A program made the position numbers and the translations under genes. Shown here piece by piece: positions 26,981 to 34,615 of a stretch of DNA of 64,000 bases. The DNA comes from an uncultured Chitinophaga sp. (GTDB lineage: Bacteria; Bacteroidota; Bacteroidia; Chitinophagales; Chitinophagaceae), in NCBI RefSeq assembly GCF_946479755.1, contig NZ_CAMLHC010000015.1, positions 62,001-126,000 of the forward strand. The letters are read 5' to 3'. The stretch's first letter is position 1; each line of letters begins with the position of its first letter. The notes below the pieces were generated by a model. That model did no database searches. It was not told where the DNA came from and was given only the letters and a program-made list of their open reading frames with translations.

Positions 26981-27577
26981 TTACTGCCGGAAAAACAATA
27001 ACCGGAGCATAGGTAGCAGCAGGTAGAAGGGGATGTTCACCAATTGTTTAAGTTCATCCAGTGCCCGGGCCATGAGTTTATAAGTGGCTTTAACGGAGAT
27101 ATCCATCACCGTGGCAATCTCATCATACTGCATGTTTTCATAGAAGCGGAGATAGACGGCTTCCCGCTGCCGGGGGGTGAGCTGTTGTAAAGCCTGTAGT
27201 ACGGCCGCTTTCAGCTGTTGGTCCTGTTCCCGTAGGATCAGGAGATGGTCGGCGCCGAATTCCGGGGTGGCGGACTGGCTGGCCCGCTCTTCGCGCTGCA
27301 TCCGCTTGACGGCGTCTTCGTGATAGCGGAACAGTTTGCGGCGGAAGCTGCTGTAGACATAACTCTTACTGGCGTCCATCGTCGGGTTGCGGCTATGGGC
27401 CTGCCACATGGATACAAATACGTCATGAATGGCGTCTTCAATCAGACTGTTGTTGTCCGTGAGTTTCCTGCCGTAGTTGTACAGCTGCCTATAGTACATT
27501 TTATAAGCAGCTGCCGCCTCTGGGGAATCCGGAGCATTAAATATAACGTTGATATCCCGTTGTTCATGAGTATCCAT
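26981..27577 (-). CDS. ECF-type RNA polymerase sigma factor
   Basis: A 198-residue sigma-70 family ECF factor of the Bacteroidota group linked to FecR. Region 2 is YYRQLYNYGRKLTDNNSLIEDAIHDVFVSMWQ and region 4 is QLTPRQREAVYLRFYENMQYDEIATVMDISVKATYKLMARAL. It ends in a hydrophobic tail (PFYLLLPMLRLLFF), seen in some of these proteins. The start was set at the ATG 27577 (MDTHEQRD), since the earlier in-frame codon at 27625 adds residues unlike the family. It likely directs transcription of the susCD genes. Confidence 0.93.
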   Translation of the reverse strand: MDTHEQRDINVIFNAPDSPEAAAAYKMYYRQLYNYGRKLTDNNSLIEDAIHDVFVSMWQAHSRNPTMDASKSYVYSSFRRKLFRYHEDAVKRMQREERASQSATPEFGADHLLILREQDQQLKAAVLQALQQLTPRQREAVYLRFYENMQYDEIATVMDISVKATYKLMARALDELKQLVNIPFYLLLPMLRLLFFRQ

Positions 27578-27664
27578 CAGCGAGGCTAAAGATAGAAATT
27601 TTCCCGTTATTATCTTGTAAGCCAAAGGGTAGGCGGCAGATAACAGGGAAGAAGCAGAAATATT

Positions 27665-27713
27665 TTTGTCAGAACGGCAGACTTTTTTATTTTTGTATTG
27701 ATCATTACAAAAA
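27665..27713 (+). promoter_or_regulatory. TetR promoter with overlapping operator
   Basis: TTTG (27665-27668), a 19-bp spacer and TATTTTTG (27688-27695) match the Bacteroidota promoter consensus exactly. A 24-bp near-palindrome, TTTTTGTATTGATCATTACAAAAA in sense but one mismatch at 27698, spans 27690-27713, covering the -7 box, the transcription start and the first base of the TetR start codon. The same palindrome, perfect, recurs at 28307-28332. This is the expected picture of autorepression. Confidence 0.8.
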
Positions 27714-28294
27714 TGAGAGGAAGACCAACAACATATGATAACGACGCTGTTGTTTTAAAGGCCCAGGAGGTATTCTGGGAGAAAGGCTACAGCGCTACGT
27801 CCCTGCAGGACCTGCAGGCGGCCACTCAAATGGGAAGCGGCAGTTTGTACAATACCTTTCGTGGCGGCAAGAAAGAACTCTTTTCCAAAGCCTTGCAGCA
27901 AAGGCGGGAAGCCTTTCAGGCTTTCAAAAGGGAATTGAAACAGCATCCCTCACCGGTAAGCCTGATCAAGGACTTTTTCAGAAGCCTCGCAGATGCCGAT
28001 GAGCATACGCATCTGAAGGGATGTATTGTGGCCAACACGGTGACTGCCCTGGCGTTCGTGGACCAGGACCTGGAGATGGAAGCGGTGAATATCCTGAAGG
28101 ATGTGGAGCGGATGTTTACTGAAACGATCCGGGAAGCCCAGAAATCGGGCGCCATAACCAACCCAGCGGATGCCGCTGTTTTAGGAAGATACCTGATTAC
28201 CTGTTGGAATGGCCTTAACGTGACCCGGAGAATGCATCCTGACAAAGAGAAACTGAAAGCGCTGATTGACATACAGCTCAGTATACTGCAATAA
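27713..28294 (+). CDS. TetR/AcrR-family repressor
   Basis: A 193-residue regulator. It starts MRGRPTTYDNDAVVLKAQEVFWEKGYSATSLQDL with the helix-turn-helix continuing TQMGSGSLYNTFRGGKKELF, typical for TetR proteins; the C-terminal ligand domain (KGCIVANTVTALAF, AGLITCWNGL-like region) is of the TetR_C group often tied to reactive-compound responses. ATG 27713 was chosen over a TTG at 27698, which lies inside the promoter. Two operators (27690-27713 and 28307-28332) flank the gene, so it probably represses itself and the SDR gene downstream. Confidence 0.92.
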   Translation: MRGRPTTYDNDAVVLKAQEVFWEKGYSATSLQDLQAATQMGSGSLYNTFRGGKKELFSKALQQRREAFQAFKRELKQHPSPVSLIKDFFRSLADADEHTHLKGCIVANTVTALAFVDQDLEMEAVNILKDVERMFTETIREAQKSGAITNPADAAVLGRYLITCWNGLNVTRRMHPDKEKLKALIDIQLSILQ

Positions 28295-28306
28295 AATTTT
28301 TTACCT

Positions 28307-28332
28307 TTTTTTGTAATGATCATTACAAAAAA
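28307..28332 (+). promoter_or_regulatory. Second TetR operator, 26-bp perfect palindrome
   Basis: TTTTTTGTAATGA (28307-28319) is followed directly by its exact reverse complement (28320-28332). It is the same sequence as the site over the TetR promoter and lies 18 bp ahead of the SDR start codon, so it is almost certainly the operator of that gene. Confidence 0.85.
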
Positions 28333-28350
28333 TAAATTCAGACCGAAAAT

Positions 28351-29119
28351 ATGGACTTACAATTAGCATCGAAACGTGCATTCATCAGCGGTTCCACGCA
28401 GGGAATCGGATTTGCAGTGGCAGCGTATTTAGCACAGGAGGGAGCCGAAATAATCATTCATGGAAGAACACAGGCAAAAGTAAACATGGCCGTAGAGCGA
28501 CTCACAGCTTCGTTGCCCGGAGCCGTCGTTACAGGAATAGCAGCAGACCTGGCAGTACAGGAAGAAGTGGAGGCACTACTGCAGCAGTTGCCGCCAGTGG
28601 ATATACTCATTAATAATGCGGGCATATTTGAAGTGAAGGACTTTATGGATATTCTTCGACGTCAACGTCATGAGCGCCGTGCGGCTTTCCAGGCATGTGT
28701 TGCAGGGAATGTTGTCCCGTAATTGGGGACGGATCATTTTTATCAGCAGTGAATCAGCTATCAATGTCCCGGGCAACATGATCCATTATGGTGCCTCCAA
28801 AGCGGCCATGCTGGCGCTTAGCAACGGATTGTCGAAATTAACCAAGGGCACGGCAGTGACTATCAATACGATTCTGGGCGGGCCGGCTTACTCCGATGGT
28901 GTGGCTGCGGTAGTGGAGCACCTCGCCGCCAGTCACCAGCAACCTGTTGACACCATCAAGCAGCAGATTATGCAAAGCGCTAATCCACACTCATTACTGG
29001 AACGTTTTATTGACCCCGCAGAAATAGCCAGCCTGGCGGCCTACCTGGCAAGCCCGCTATCATCTGCCATCAACGGCGCTTCCATACGGGCCGATGGCGG
29101 TGTGCTACGAACGCTGTAA
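28351..29119 (+). pseudogene. SDR-family oxidoreductase, frameshifted
   Basis: The sequence encodes a short-chain dehydrogenase split over two frames. Frame 1 (28351-28722) holds the NAD(P) motif SGSTQGIGFAVA and LINNAGIF, then goes out of frame after DFMDI and ends early. Frame 2 continues from about 28652 as FFDVNVMSAVRLSRHVLQGM, then NWGRIIFISSESA with the catalytic Ser, HYGASKAA with the Tyr-x3-Lys, and the C-terminal end SAINGASIRADGGV to 29119. Compared with the family, where a DEDW-type segment stands between the two parts, about seven or eight residues are missing, so a deletion of 20-25 bp with a frameshift is likely. All other motifs are intact, so the damage is recent or a sequencing error. 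Confidence 0.85.
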
Positions 29120-29136
29120 CGGCCTGTTACAAGGGA

Positions 29137-29964
29137 TTAAAAAGCGAATTTTTCAGCCAGAAAGCGGGAGGGAGGCACTCCCAGGAATTCCCGGAAATCC
29201 CGGACAAGGTGCATCTGGTCAGCATAGTGGAACTCATAGGCGAGGTTGGCCCAGTTGACGTCGGGAAACCTATCCTTATACTTCAGCAGGTGTGTAAACC
29301 GGATCATGCGGCTGAACAATTTCGGCGTGGTGCCGATTTCACGAATAAAATTCCGCTCCAGCTGCCGCCGCGACAGAAATATCTTGTCCGATAAGTCACG
29401 GATAGAAGAGGGCGCCAATGTGTCCTCGATCCTGGAGACCAGTTCCGAAACAGCGGCCGATGGCCGGACGCCTTTTTTCTGAGCGGTGGCCAGCCGCAGA
29501 AGGTAGGGCTCAATGACCGCTACACAAGCAGCTATATCCCGACAGAAAGTAAGCTGTGCCTGTATTTCAGTGAAATATCCGGATAACACCGTCGTCGCAT
29601 CTACGGACTGGTCCCTTAGTTCGTCTGCCGGAATGCCCAGTAATCGGTATAGTCCCCCGTGTTGAAGGCGAACAGAAAATGAAATGAAGTCACCGCTCAG
29701 ATCAATCTTATATTTAGTAAAGGTCCTCGGCCCACGGATGTTGCATCGCACAAAAGGCAACGATTTCCCGGTATGCAGGTCCAGGGTCTCAAACGGGTCG
29801 CCCAGGAAGAAATCAATAGAGCTGAACACACGCAGGGGCATATCTCTGACCAGGGTCATACCAGCCGGAATACGGATGCACCGGTACACATATTCGTAAA
29901 CGAAAGGAGCTAACGCCCGGGTCGGCGGACAGTGGTTTTCACATATGGTTTCGGCGGTTAACAT
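29137..29964 (-). CDS. AraC-family transcriptional regulator
   Basis: A 275-residue regulator with an N-terminal domain of the AraC-associated type (PTRALAPFVYEYVYRCIRIP, then SIDFFLGDPFETLD) and a C-terminal HTH_18 domain (SIRDLSDKIFLSRRQLERNFIREIGTTPKLFSRMIRFTHLL; WANLAYEFHYADQMHLVRDFREFLGVPPSRFL). It is convergent with the broken SDR gene, 17 bp apart. No target gene is obvious; the TetR-SDR unit and the repeat-protein gene at 30128 are the nearest candidates. Confidence 0.9.
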   Translation of the reverse strand: MLTAETICENHCPPTRALAPFVYEYVYRCIRIPAGMTLVRDMPLRVFSSIDFFLGDPFETLDLHTGKSLPFVRCNIRGPRTFTKYKIDLSGDFISFSVRLQHGGLYRLLGIPADELRDQSVDATTVLSGYFTEIQAQLTFCRDIAACVAVIEPYLLRLATAQKKGVRPSAAVSELVSRIEDTLAPSSIRDLSDKIFLSRRQLERNFIREIGTTPKLFSRMIRFTHLLKYKDRFPDVNWANLAYEFHYADQMHLVRDFREFLGVPPSRFLAEKFAF

Positions 29965-30111
29965 GGCTCCTTAAAGCTACGCCGATTTCCCAAAGCAGCG
30001 ATGCGTATAAACACGCTAATTTACCGCGATAAACGTCGTTTTTCTTCTATACAGGTTCATTGATCCTTGGGAATTTTGCAGTAAAATCAATCTTCTCACC
30101 CCCAAAAACTG

Positions 30112-30120
30112 AAGGAGGAA
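30112..30120 (+). promoter_or_regulatory. Strong Shine-Dalgarno site
   Basis: AAGGAGGAA ends 7 bases before the ATG at 30128 (9 bases from the last G of GGAGG). Most genes in this window have no such element, as usual in Bacteroidota, so this gene stands out in its translation signal. Confidence 0.8.
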
Positions 30121-30127
30121 ACAGTAT

Positions 30128-31867
30128 ATGAAATCCAGAACCTCATTACAGTTAAACATCCAGTTAAATCACATTCATTGTTTCGATGAAGGTGACGGCC
30201 CCGGCAATGCAGAACCTTATCTGTGGACGCTGTTCTATAAAATCGATGGCGATACTTTTCGTTTCGGTAACGATAATGACCCGGAGGAACAGCTCCTGTG
30301 GGGCGCCGTTACTATCGAAAAACGAAACCCGTTGCATGGCAATCTGAACAACAACAATGTAGACGAAGACGATGTAGTCGCCATCCCGCCAGCCATCGGA
30401 AAATGGGAAACCGTGCTCCGGCCTATCCCGGTAACAGACAACAACAAAAGTATGGTAGCCGCTCTGTCCGACGATTTTACCGACTTGCCCGGCATCGCGG
30501 GTGTGGTAGTGATCCTGATGGAGGAGGACAACCTGAGCAACGACGCTGTAGAAGCCGGTTACAACGCTTTTTGCGCTACTTTCCAAGCGAAGATGAACCA
30601 GCTGATCAACGGTCGCGACCTGGTGCGGCTGGCTGCAGGCATCACGGAAGAAATGGAAAACGACCTGGAAGCAGCCGTTCGGGAAGCGGTTGAAGCCGCT
30701 ATTCCGGACAGTATGAATTTCCTTGAAAAAGTATGGAACTGGATCGCGGGACCGGATCAAACACTGGGATCTGCATCTTTCCGGTTCGGACACGATGACC
30801 TCGTAGCACATGGACAAATTCTCTTCCGGGAACGTTGGAAGGAAGGAGTCAGCGTGACCACACCACTCGACATAAACGTCAAAGAATTCATTATCAGGGG
30901 GCCTGGCAGGGTTATCGAAAGTGGAGGCGAATGGGAAATTTTCGGTCTGGCTTCGGGGATACCACTGCCCGTGGACCAGTTCATCGGCGAATTCGGCCCT
31001 CCGGTTACCTTCACGCAAAGTGAACTGGCGATCCAGTCTTTCCGCCACCGGTCAGAAACGGCTCGCCGTGAAGGCTACGCCGGTGCGTACCCGACGTTTA
31101 AAACAGTGCGTGACAAGTATGGTAACGAGTTCGGCACTACGGTGTTTCTTACACACGAGGGCGCTGACCGAAACAATGTATCCTGGTATGCATTGGGAAT
31201 GCCTGACCTGGAAGATTTCATCGCGAGAATGAAATCGGCGCATACCTATGCCGTACAAAATGGGTATGTGAGCGGCTTGCCCGCGTTCTATGAAGCGCCG
31301 TCCATCCTGGGCATTCTGAAAGCGTTCGAAAATACATCGCTACACCAGTTGGCCGGGAGGACCGGCAGCACAGTAGTCCGTCCAAAAACAAATCCAATAC
31401 TGCAAACAGCGGCCATGCACGCAGGCATGGAGCTGGCCGGATCAGCCAACGGAGGCCGCTACCAGGCGGCTACCCGTTTATCCGGCGAAGTCGTGGAGAG
31501 GGCCGTAAAACCACAGCAGGGAAATCAGCTCTTAAAGCATCAGGCGCTGACTGAAGAAGTTGGTAAGGTCAACCCGGTGCTGACCAGTATAGAATGTGGC
31601 ACCGTGCTCATCAAGCCGGAATTTGCCGACCTGGAATATGTTAAACCCGCCGACCTGGGAAACCCCCAATTAGGAGATATTCCGTCCAGGTTTATTGCGG
31701 CGCACGATTTTGCTGTGAAGCGTGGATACGTCAGCGGATATCCTACATTTTTCGACCGCAATATGTCATTCGAAATGTCGGGCTTCGATCTGCGCTGTGG
31801 CACCGTATTGCTGAAGCAGCAGGCAGCGGTTGTGAAAGACGTATTGACTTTTAAAGCGCCAGCCTGA
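30128..31867 (+). CDS. Unclassified protein with acidic N-terminal domain and GY-GYPTF repeats
   Basis: A 579-residue protein without signal peptide or membrane segment. The N-terminal part (about 8-135) begins LNHIHCFDEGDGPGNAEPYLW and has an acidic, beta-rich pattern suggestive of a C2-like or calcium-binding fold. A helical linker follows (about 136-205), then a domain of about 85 residues. The C-terminal half has three related segments: ETARREGYAGAYPTF (310-324), AHTYAVQNGYVSGLPAFY (371-388) and AHDFAVKRGYVSGYPTFF (525-542), each with a GT-V-hydrophobic strand near it (GTTVFL, STVV, GTVLL). I do not recognise the family. It stands alone with its own Shine-Dalgarno site and terminator. A surface, lectin-like or toxin-related role is possible but unproven. 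Confidence 0.85.
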   Translation: MKSRTSLQLNIQLNHIHCFDEGDGPGNAEPYLWTLFYKIDGDTFRFGNDNDPEEQLLWGAVTIEKRNPLHGNLNNNNVDEDDVVAIPPAIGKWETVLRPIPVTDNNKSMVAALSDDFTDLPGIAGVVVILMEEDNLSNDAVEAGYNAFCATFQAKMNQLINGRDLVRLAAGITEEMENDLEAAVREAVEAAIPDSMNFLEKVWNWIAGPDQTLGSASFRFGHDDLVAHGQILFRERWKEGVSVTTPLDINVKEFIIRGPGRVIESGGEWEIFGLASGIPLPVDQFIGEFGPPVTFTQSELAIQSFRHRSETARREGYAGAYPTFKTVRDKYGNEFGTTVFLTHEGADRNNVSWYALGMPDLEDFIARMKSAHTYAVQNGYVSGLPAFYEAPSILGILKAFENTSLHQLAGRTGSTVVRPKTNPILQTAAMHAGMELAGSANGGRYQAATRLSGEVVERAVKPQQGNQLLKHQALTEEVGKVNPVLTSIECGTVLIKPEFADLEYVKPADLGNPQLGDIPSRFIAAHDFAVKRGYVSGYPTFFDRNMSFEMSGFDLRCGTVLLKQQAAVVKDVLTFKAPA

Positions 31868-31870
31868 TAA

Positions 31871-31914
31871 GAAATGATCCGACCGGGGAGCACCGGCCGG
31901 ATCATTTCTTATTT
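31871..31914 (+). terminator. Intrinsic terminator after repeat-protein gene
   Basis: 16-bp arms (31871-31886 GAAATGATCCGACCGG and 31893-31908) with a single mismatch and a 6-nt loop, followed by TTATTT. It starts 3 bp after the stop codon. Confidence 0.85.
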
Positions 31915-32638
31915 AGCGGCGAGATTCCTGCATCAACACCACCACGGGTTTAATGCCCCGAAATCTCCCCAGAAAATGAAGGCCCTGAGAATCGCATATT
32001 TCGCGTTTTCTTTGACCAGAATGCGGGAATATCAACGCAGCAAAGAAGGCGATAGGCTGATGCCGTTGCATTGGTTTAATTCTTCCTAAAATTGAAAGCG
32101 CTGAGAATCGTGTATTTCATATGCCGATGGCCTGTCTGCCGAAAGGAAACATCATCAACGCGAAATGCATCGCATTTCCGCGCCTGGGTGGTAGAGTAGC
32201 AGCTCCTTGAGAAGCGCGCGAGAAGCGCTTGCGGTGAAACACCTTTGACCGACCAGCAGACGTGTCTTTTCTGAGACGGTTCAGGCGAAGAATATCTGCC
32301 CGGTTTAATAGGAATTCTTAATTAGGGTAGACCTAAATACTTTCTTTCGTCTTTATGGCTGTTTTCTATTTAACATAATGTTTATTATAAGAATATTGGG
32401 AAGCTTGATTTTTTTTCTATCAAAGCGAGAAGGTTTTTACCAAAAACAAACTGGATTTCCGTCAAACGAAGCCGCTGTGGCTTGTTTATACGGATTCATG
32501 CTGAACAGATGTACAGATATTCGATTCTCGGCGCACACTATTTTGCGGTTTCGGACAGCCCGATCACGGACCGGAGACGCAGATTTGTTTTCAGGGCTCC
32601 TTGCTATCAGGAAATATAAACCAGGGAACAAACTAAAA
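31915..32638. other. Gene-free region of about 720 bp
   Basis: No credible gene on either strand. Frames at 31874-32089 and 32378-32755 (plus) have no family resemblance, and the second overlaps the VOC gene and its terminator. Two imperfect direct copies of a 20-bp unit, CCTGAGAATCG-TATTTC, occur at 31983-32002 and 32099-32118 with similar flanks. The stretch may be decayed coding or repeat sequence. Confidence 0.5.
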
Positions 32639-32669
32639 TGCCGCCAGGTTAACCCATACCCCGGCGGCA
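32639..32669 (-). terminator. Terminator after VOC gene
   Basis: Arms TGCCGCC (32639-32645) and GGCGGCA (32663-32669); on the minus strand the stem is followed by TTTTAG. It lies 8 bp past the stop of the VOC gene. Confidence 0.55.
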
Positions 32670-32677
32670 AAAAAAAA

Positions 32678-33115
32678 TTAAATAAAAGCAATGAATTCTA
32701 TCACTTCTCCATCCAGCCCGTACACCAGTGCGTTGCGAACTTTCAAGGGCGGTAATCCCAGCGATAACTCACAAGGCTCAACGCAGATCGTAGCGCCGAG
32801 CGATAATGCATGCATATAAGCGGCGTCCACATCATCAACCGTCAGCGCCAGGTGTAGCAGCGCGCCCGCTACAACGCTTTCTCCTGGCGCTTTCCGGCGT
32901 CCCTGCGTGGCTACATTGGCGTCTTTATCGAAAATCTCCACAAAGGAATGCGTGCCCGGGATCCGCAGCAGCGCGGCGTGCGTGATATTATACTCCGGCA
33001 GCGCCCAGGAATGAAAAGGTTCAAGGCCCAGCGCCTCGTAAAAACTGCAGGTAGCGGCGAAATCGTTGGCCTGTATAGCCAGATGATGGATGCCGGTGAT
33101 ATTCGTCTTCTTCAT
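32678..33115 (-). CDS. VOC-family (glyoxalase-fold) protein
   Basis: A 145-residue protein of the vicinal oxygen chelate superfamily with two beta-alpha-beta-beta-beta modules: GIHHLAIQANDFAATCSFYEALGLE at the start, and ALLHLALTVDDVDAAYMHALSLGA in the middle, ending LVYGLDGEVIEFIAFI. Metal ligands are likely His10 or His11, the Glu in HSFVEIFD, the His in LLHLAL and the Glu in EVIEFI, so a metalloenzyme is plausible. The reaction (lactoylglutathione lyase, dioxygenase or epimerase type) cannot be chosen. It lies 81 bp downstream of the CLC gene on the same strand but appears to have its own promoter. Confidence 0.88.
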   Translation of the reverse strand: MKKTNITGIHHLAIQANDFAATCSFYEALGLEPFHSWALPEYNITHAALLRIPGTHSFVEIFDKDANVATQGRRKAPGESVVAGALLHLALTVDDVDAAYMHALSLGATICVEPCELSLGLPPLKVRNALVYGLDGEVIEFIAFI

Positions 33116-33153
33116 GGGGCAAACTTACTGCAAGATAAGTACGCAAACATCGG

Positions 33154-33171
33154 GCTAACAAAATTGTTAGC
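33154..33171. promoter_or_regulatory. Small palindrome upstream of VOC gene
   Basis: GCTAACAA (33154-33161), two A, and TTGTTAGC (33164-33171) are perfect arms. On the minus strand a TTTTG and a TATCTTGC about 20 bp apart form a plausible promoter for the VOC gene with this palindrome at its upstream part, so it may be an operator. A weak terminator for the CLC gene is the alternative. Confidence 0.4.
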
Positions 33172-33196
33172 GCTAAAAATCGCCACCACAGCGACT

Positions 33197-34486
33197 TTAA
33201 CGTTCAAATTTTGACACGATCAGCTTCTGAGAGGCATATATACCGGAATGACCGCTGAAATAATACGCGGTGAAACATGCTACGGCAAAATACAGCACAT
33301 GATCGGCACCAAAAAGTTCTACGCCCATCAACGTACAAGCCAGCGGGGTATTGGTGGCTCCTGCAAAAACGGCGATGAATCCCAGTCCGGCGAAAAGATC
33401 TACCGGGGCTCCCAATAACAGAGCCAGCGTATGCCCCAGCGCGGCGCCCATAAAAAACAGGGGGGTCACCTCCCCTCCTTTAAAGCCCATTCCCAGCGTC
33501 ACGGCGGTGAAAACCAGCTTCCAGAGCCAGCTCCAGTCAGATATATGCCCCGTGTCGCGGAAAGCGTTCACGATGCTGATCCCGTCGGGCGACTGGCTGT
33601 ACACACCCAATCCTAAATAATCCCGGGTGCCAGCGATGAATGTCATGGCGATCACTATCAACCCACCTGCCACGGGTATCAACCAGGGTATCTTAATATA
33701 GGTGTTAGCGTTATATTTGATAGCATGTATCAGCCACGAAAATAAAAAGCTGGTCAGCCCGAAAGCTACGCCGCAGACAATGACTTTCAGCAACAACAAC
33801 AGATCAGCTTTCACGAAAGGTATGAAAGGCGTCAGATGCGTACCGGTATATAATATCTGGTAATGAGTATGGGATATGCCCAAGGCAGAACAAACCACGT
33901 CGGCCAGTACGGCGGCTATCAGGCAAGGTACCAGCGCATCATATCGCATAGCGCCGATGGCCAGCACCTCCAGCGCAAAGACGGTGCCCGCAATGGGTGT
34001 ACCAAATACCGCCCCGAAACCCGCTGCGATACCAGTCATTAATAATATACGTATATCCCTTTCGGTTAGTCCCAGCGTTTTTCCGATCCAGGCGGCCATA
34101 CTGCCACCTATCTGTACTGCTGTGCCTTCCCGTCCGGCGGAACCGCCAAACAAATGGGTGATCACCGTCGTCAGCAGTACCAACGGCGCCATCCTCGCGG
34201 GAACACCGCCACCAGGCTGGTGTATTTCATCCATGATCAGGTTATTGCCCTTCTCTGCGTTTTTGCCGCCAAGACGGTACAACCAGTAAATCAGTACCCC
34301 TGCCGCAGGCAACAGGTATAACAACCATCCGTGCTCAAAACGAAGGTGCGTCGCCCTGTCGAGCAACCATAAAAAGAGGGCCACCAGGCTGCCCACAATC
34401 AGGGCAACGGGTAATACCAATACTGTCCATCGCAGCAGCTGATACGCCACTGTCACCTGTTCCGGTTTATTTGTGTGTTGTTTCAT
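33197..34486 (-). CDS. CLC-type fluoride/proton antiporter
   Basis: A 429-residue CLC-family membrane protein with about 12 hydrophobic segments. The gating region reads [14 protein letters not shown] (114-127). GREGT in place of the usual GREGP is the hallmark reported for the fluoride-exporting CLC-F clade, and [11 protein letters not shown] (79-89) stands where chloride CLCs have the GSGIP serine. A third family block, [19 protein letters not shown], is intact. Together with the fluoride riboswitch in its leader this makes fluoride export, driven by proton exchange, the likely function. It protects enolase and other enzymes from fluoride entering as HF. There is no CrcB/Fluc gene in the window. 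Confidence 0.92.
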   Translation of the reverse strand: MKQHTNKPEQVTVAYQLLRWTVLVLPVALIVGSLVALFLWLLDRATHLRFEHGWLLYLLPAAGVLIYWLYRLGGKNAEKGNNLIMDEIHQPGGGVPARMAPLVLLTTVITHLFGGSAGREGTAVQIGGSMAAWIGKTLGLTERDIRILLMTGIAAGFGAVFGTPIAGTVFALEVLAIGAMRYDALVPCLIAAVLADVVCSALGISHTHYQILYTGTHLTPFIPFVKADLLLLLKVIVCGVAFGLTSFLFSWLIHAIKYNANTYIKIPWLIPVAGGLIVIAMTFIAGTRDYLGLGVYSQSPDGISIVNAFRDTGHISDWSWLWKLVFTAVTLGMGFKGGEVTPLFFMGAALGHTLALLLGAPVDLFAGLGFIAVFAGATNTPLACTLMGVELFGADHVLYFAVACFTAYYFSGHSGIYASQKLIVSKFER

Positions 34487-34508
34487 GTCCTACAAACAGC
34501 AGTTTATA

Positions 34509-34526
34509 ACGATACGTCCGTATCGT
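34509..34526 (-). promoter_or_regulatory. Hairpin in CLC leader (expression platform)
   Basis: ACGATACG and CGTATCGT with a 2-nt loop form a perfect 8-bp hairpin between the riboswitch and the start codon. It brings the conserved riboswitch end CCUACAAA (34543-34536) next to its exact complement UUUGUAGG (34496-34489) just before the AUG. No U-run is present, so control of translation is more likely than termination. Confidence 0.6.
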
Positions 34527-34538
34527 CAGGTTCGTTTT

Positions 34539-34605
34539 GTAGGCGCCATCAGTTCCGGAGGACCCGGAACGGTTCTGAGCAGGAAGACACCATTTCCTGT
34601 GTCGC
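34539..34605 (-). promoter_or_regulatory. Fluoride riboswitch (crcB motif)
   Basis: Read on the minus strand, the leader has the parts of the crcB-motif aptamer in order: stem AGGAA-AUGGUGUC-UUCCU (34598-34581), AGAACCG, a stem-loop GUUCCGG-GUCCU-CCGGAAC (34570-34552), and the invariant 3' block UGAUGGCGCCUAC (34551-34539). The loop AUGGUGUC and the 3' block correspond to the pseudoknot partners of the known fold. It lies in the leader of a CLC-F type gene, one of the known targets of this riboswitch. Confidence 0.9.
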
Positions 34606-34615
34606 AAAAATAAAA

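Noticed and set aside
27690..28332. Palindromes as insertion-element ends
   Set aside because: They enclose only the TetR gene, overlap its promoter and show no transposase or target duplication; operators explain them better.
32378..32755. 125-codon plus-strand frame
   Set aside because: Crosses a terminator and overlaps the VOC gene; no conserved features.
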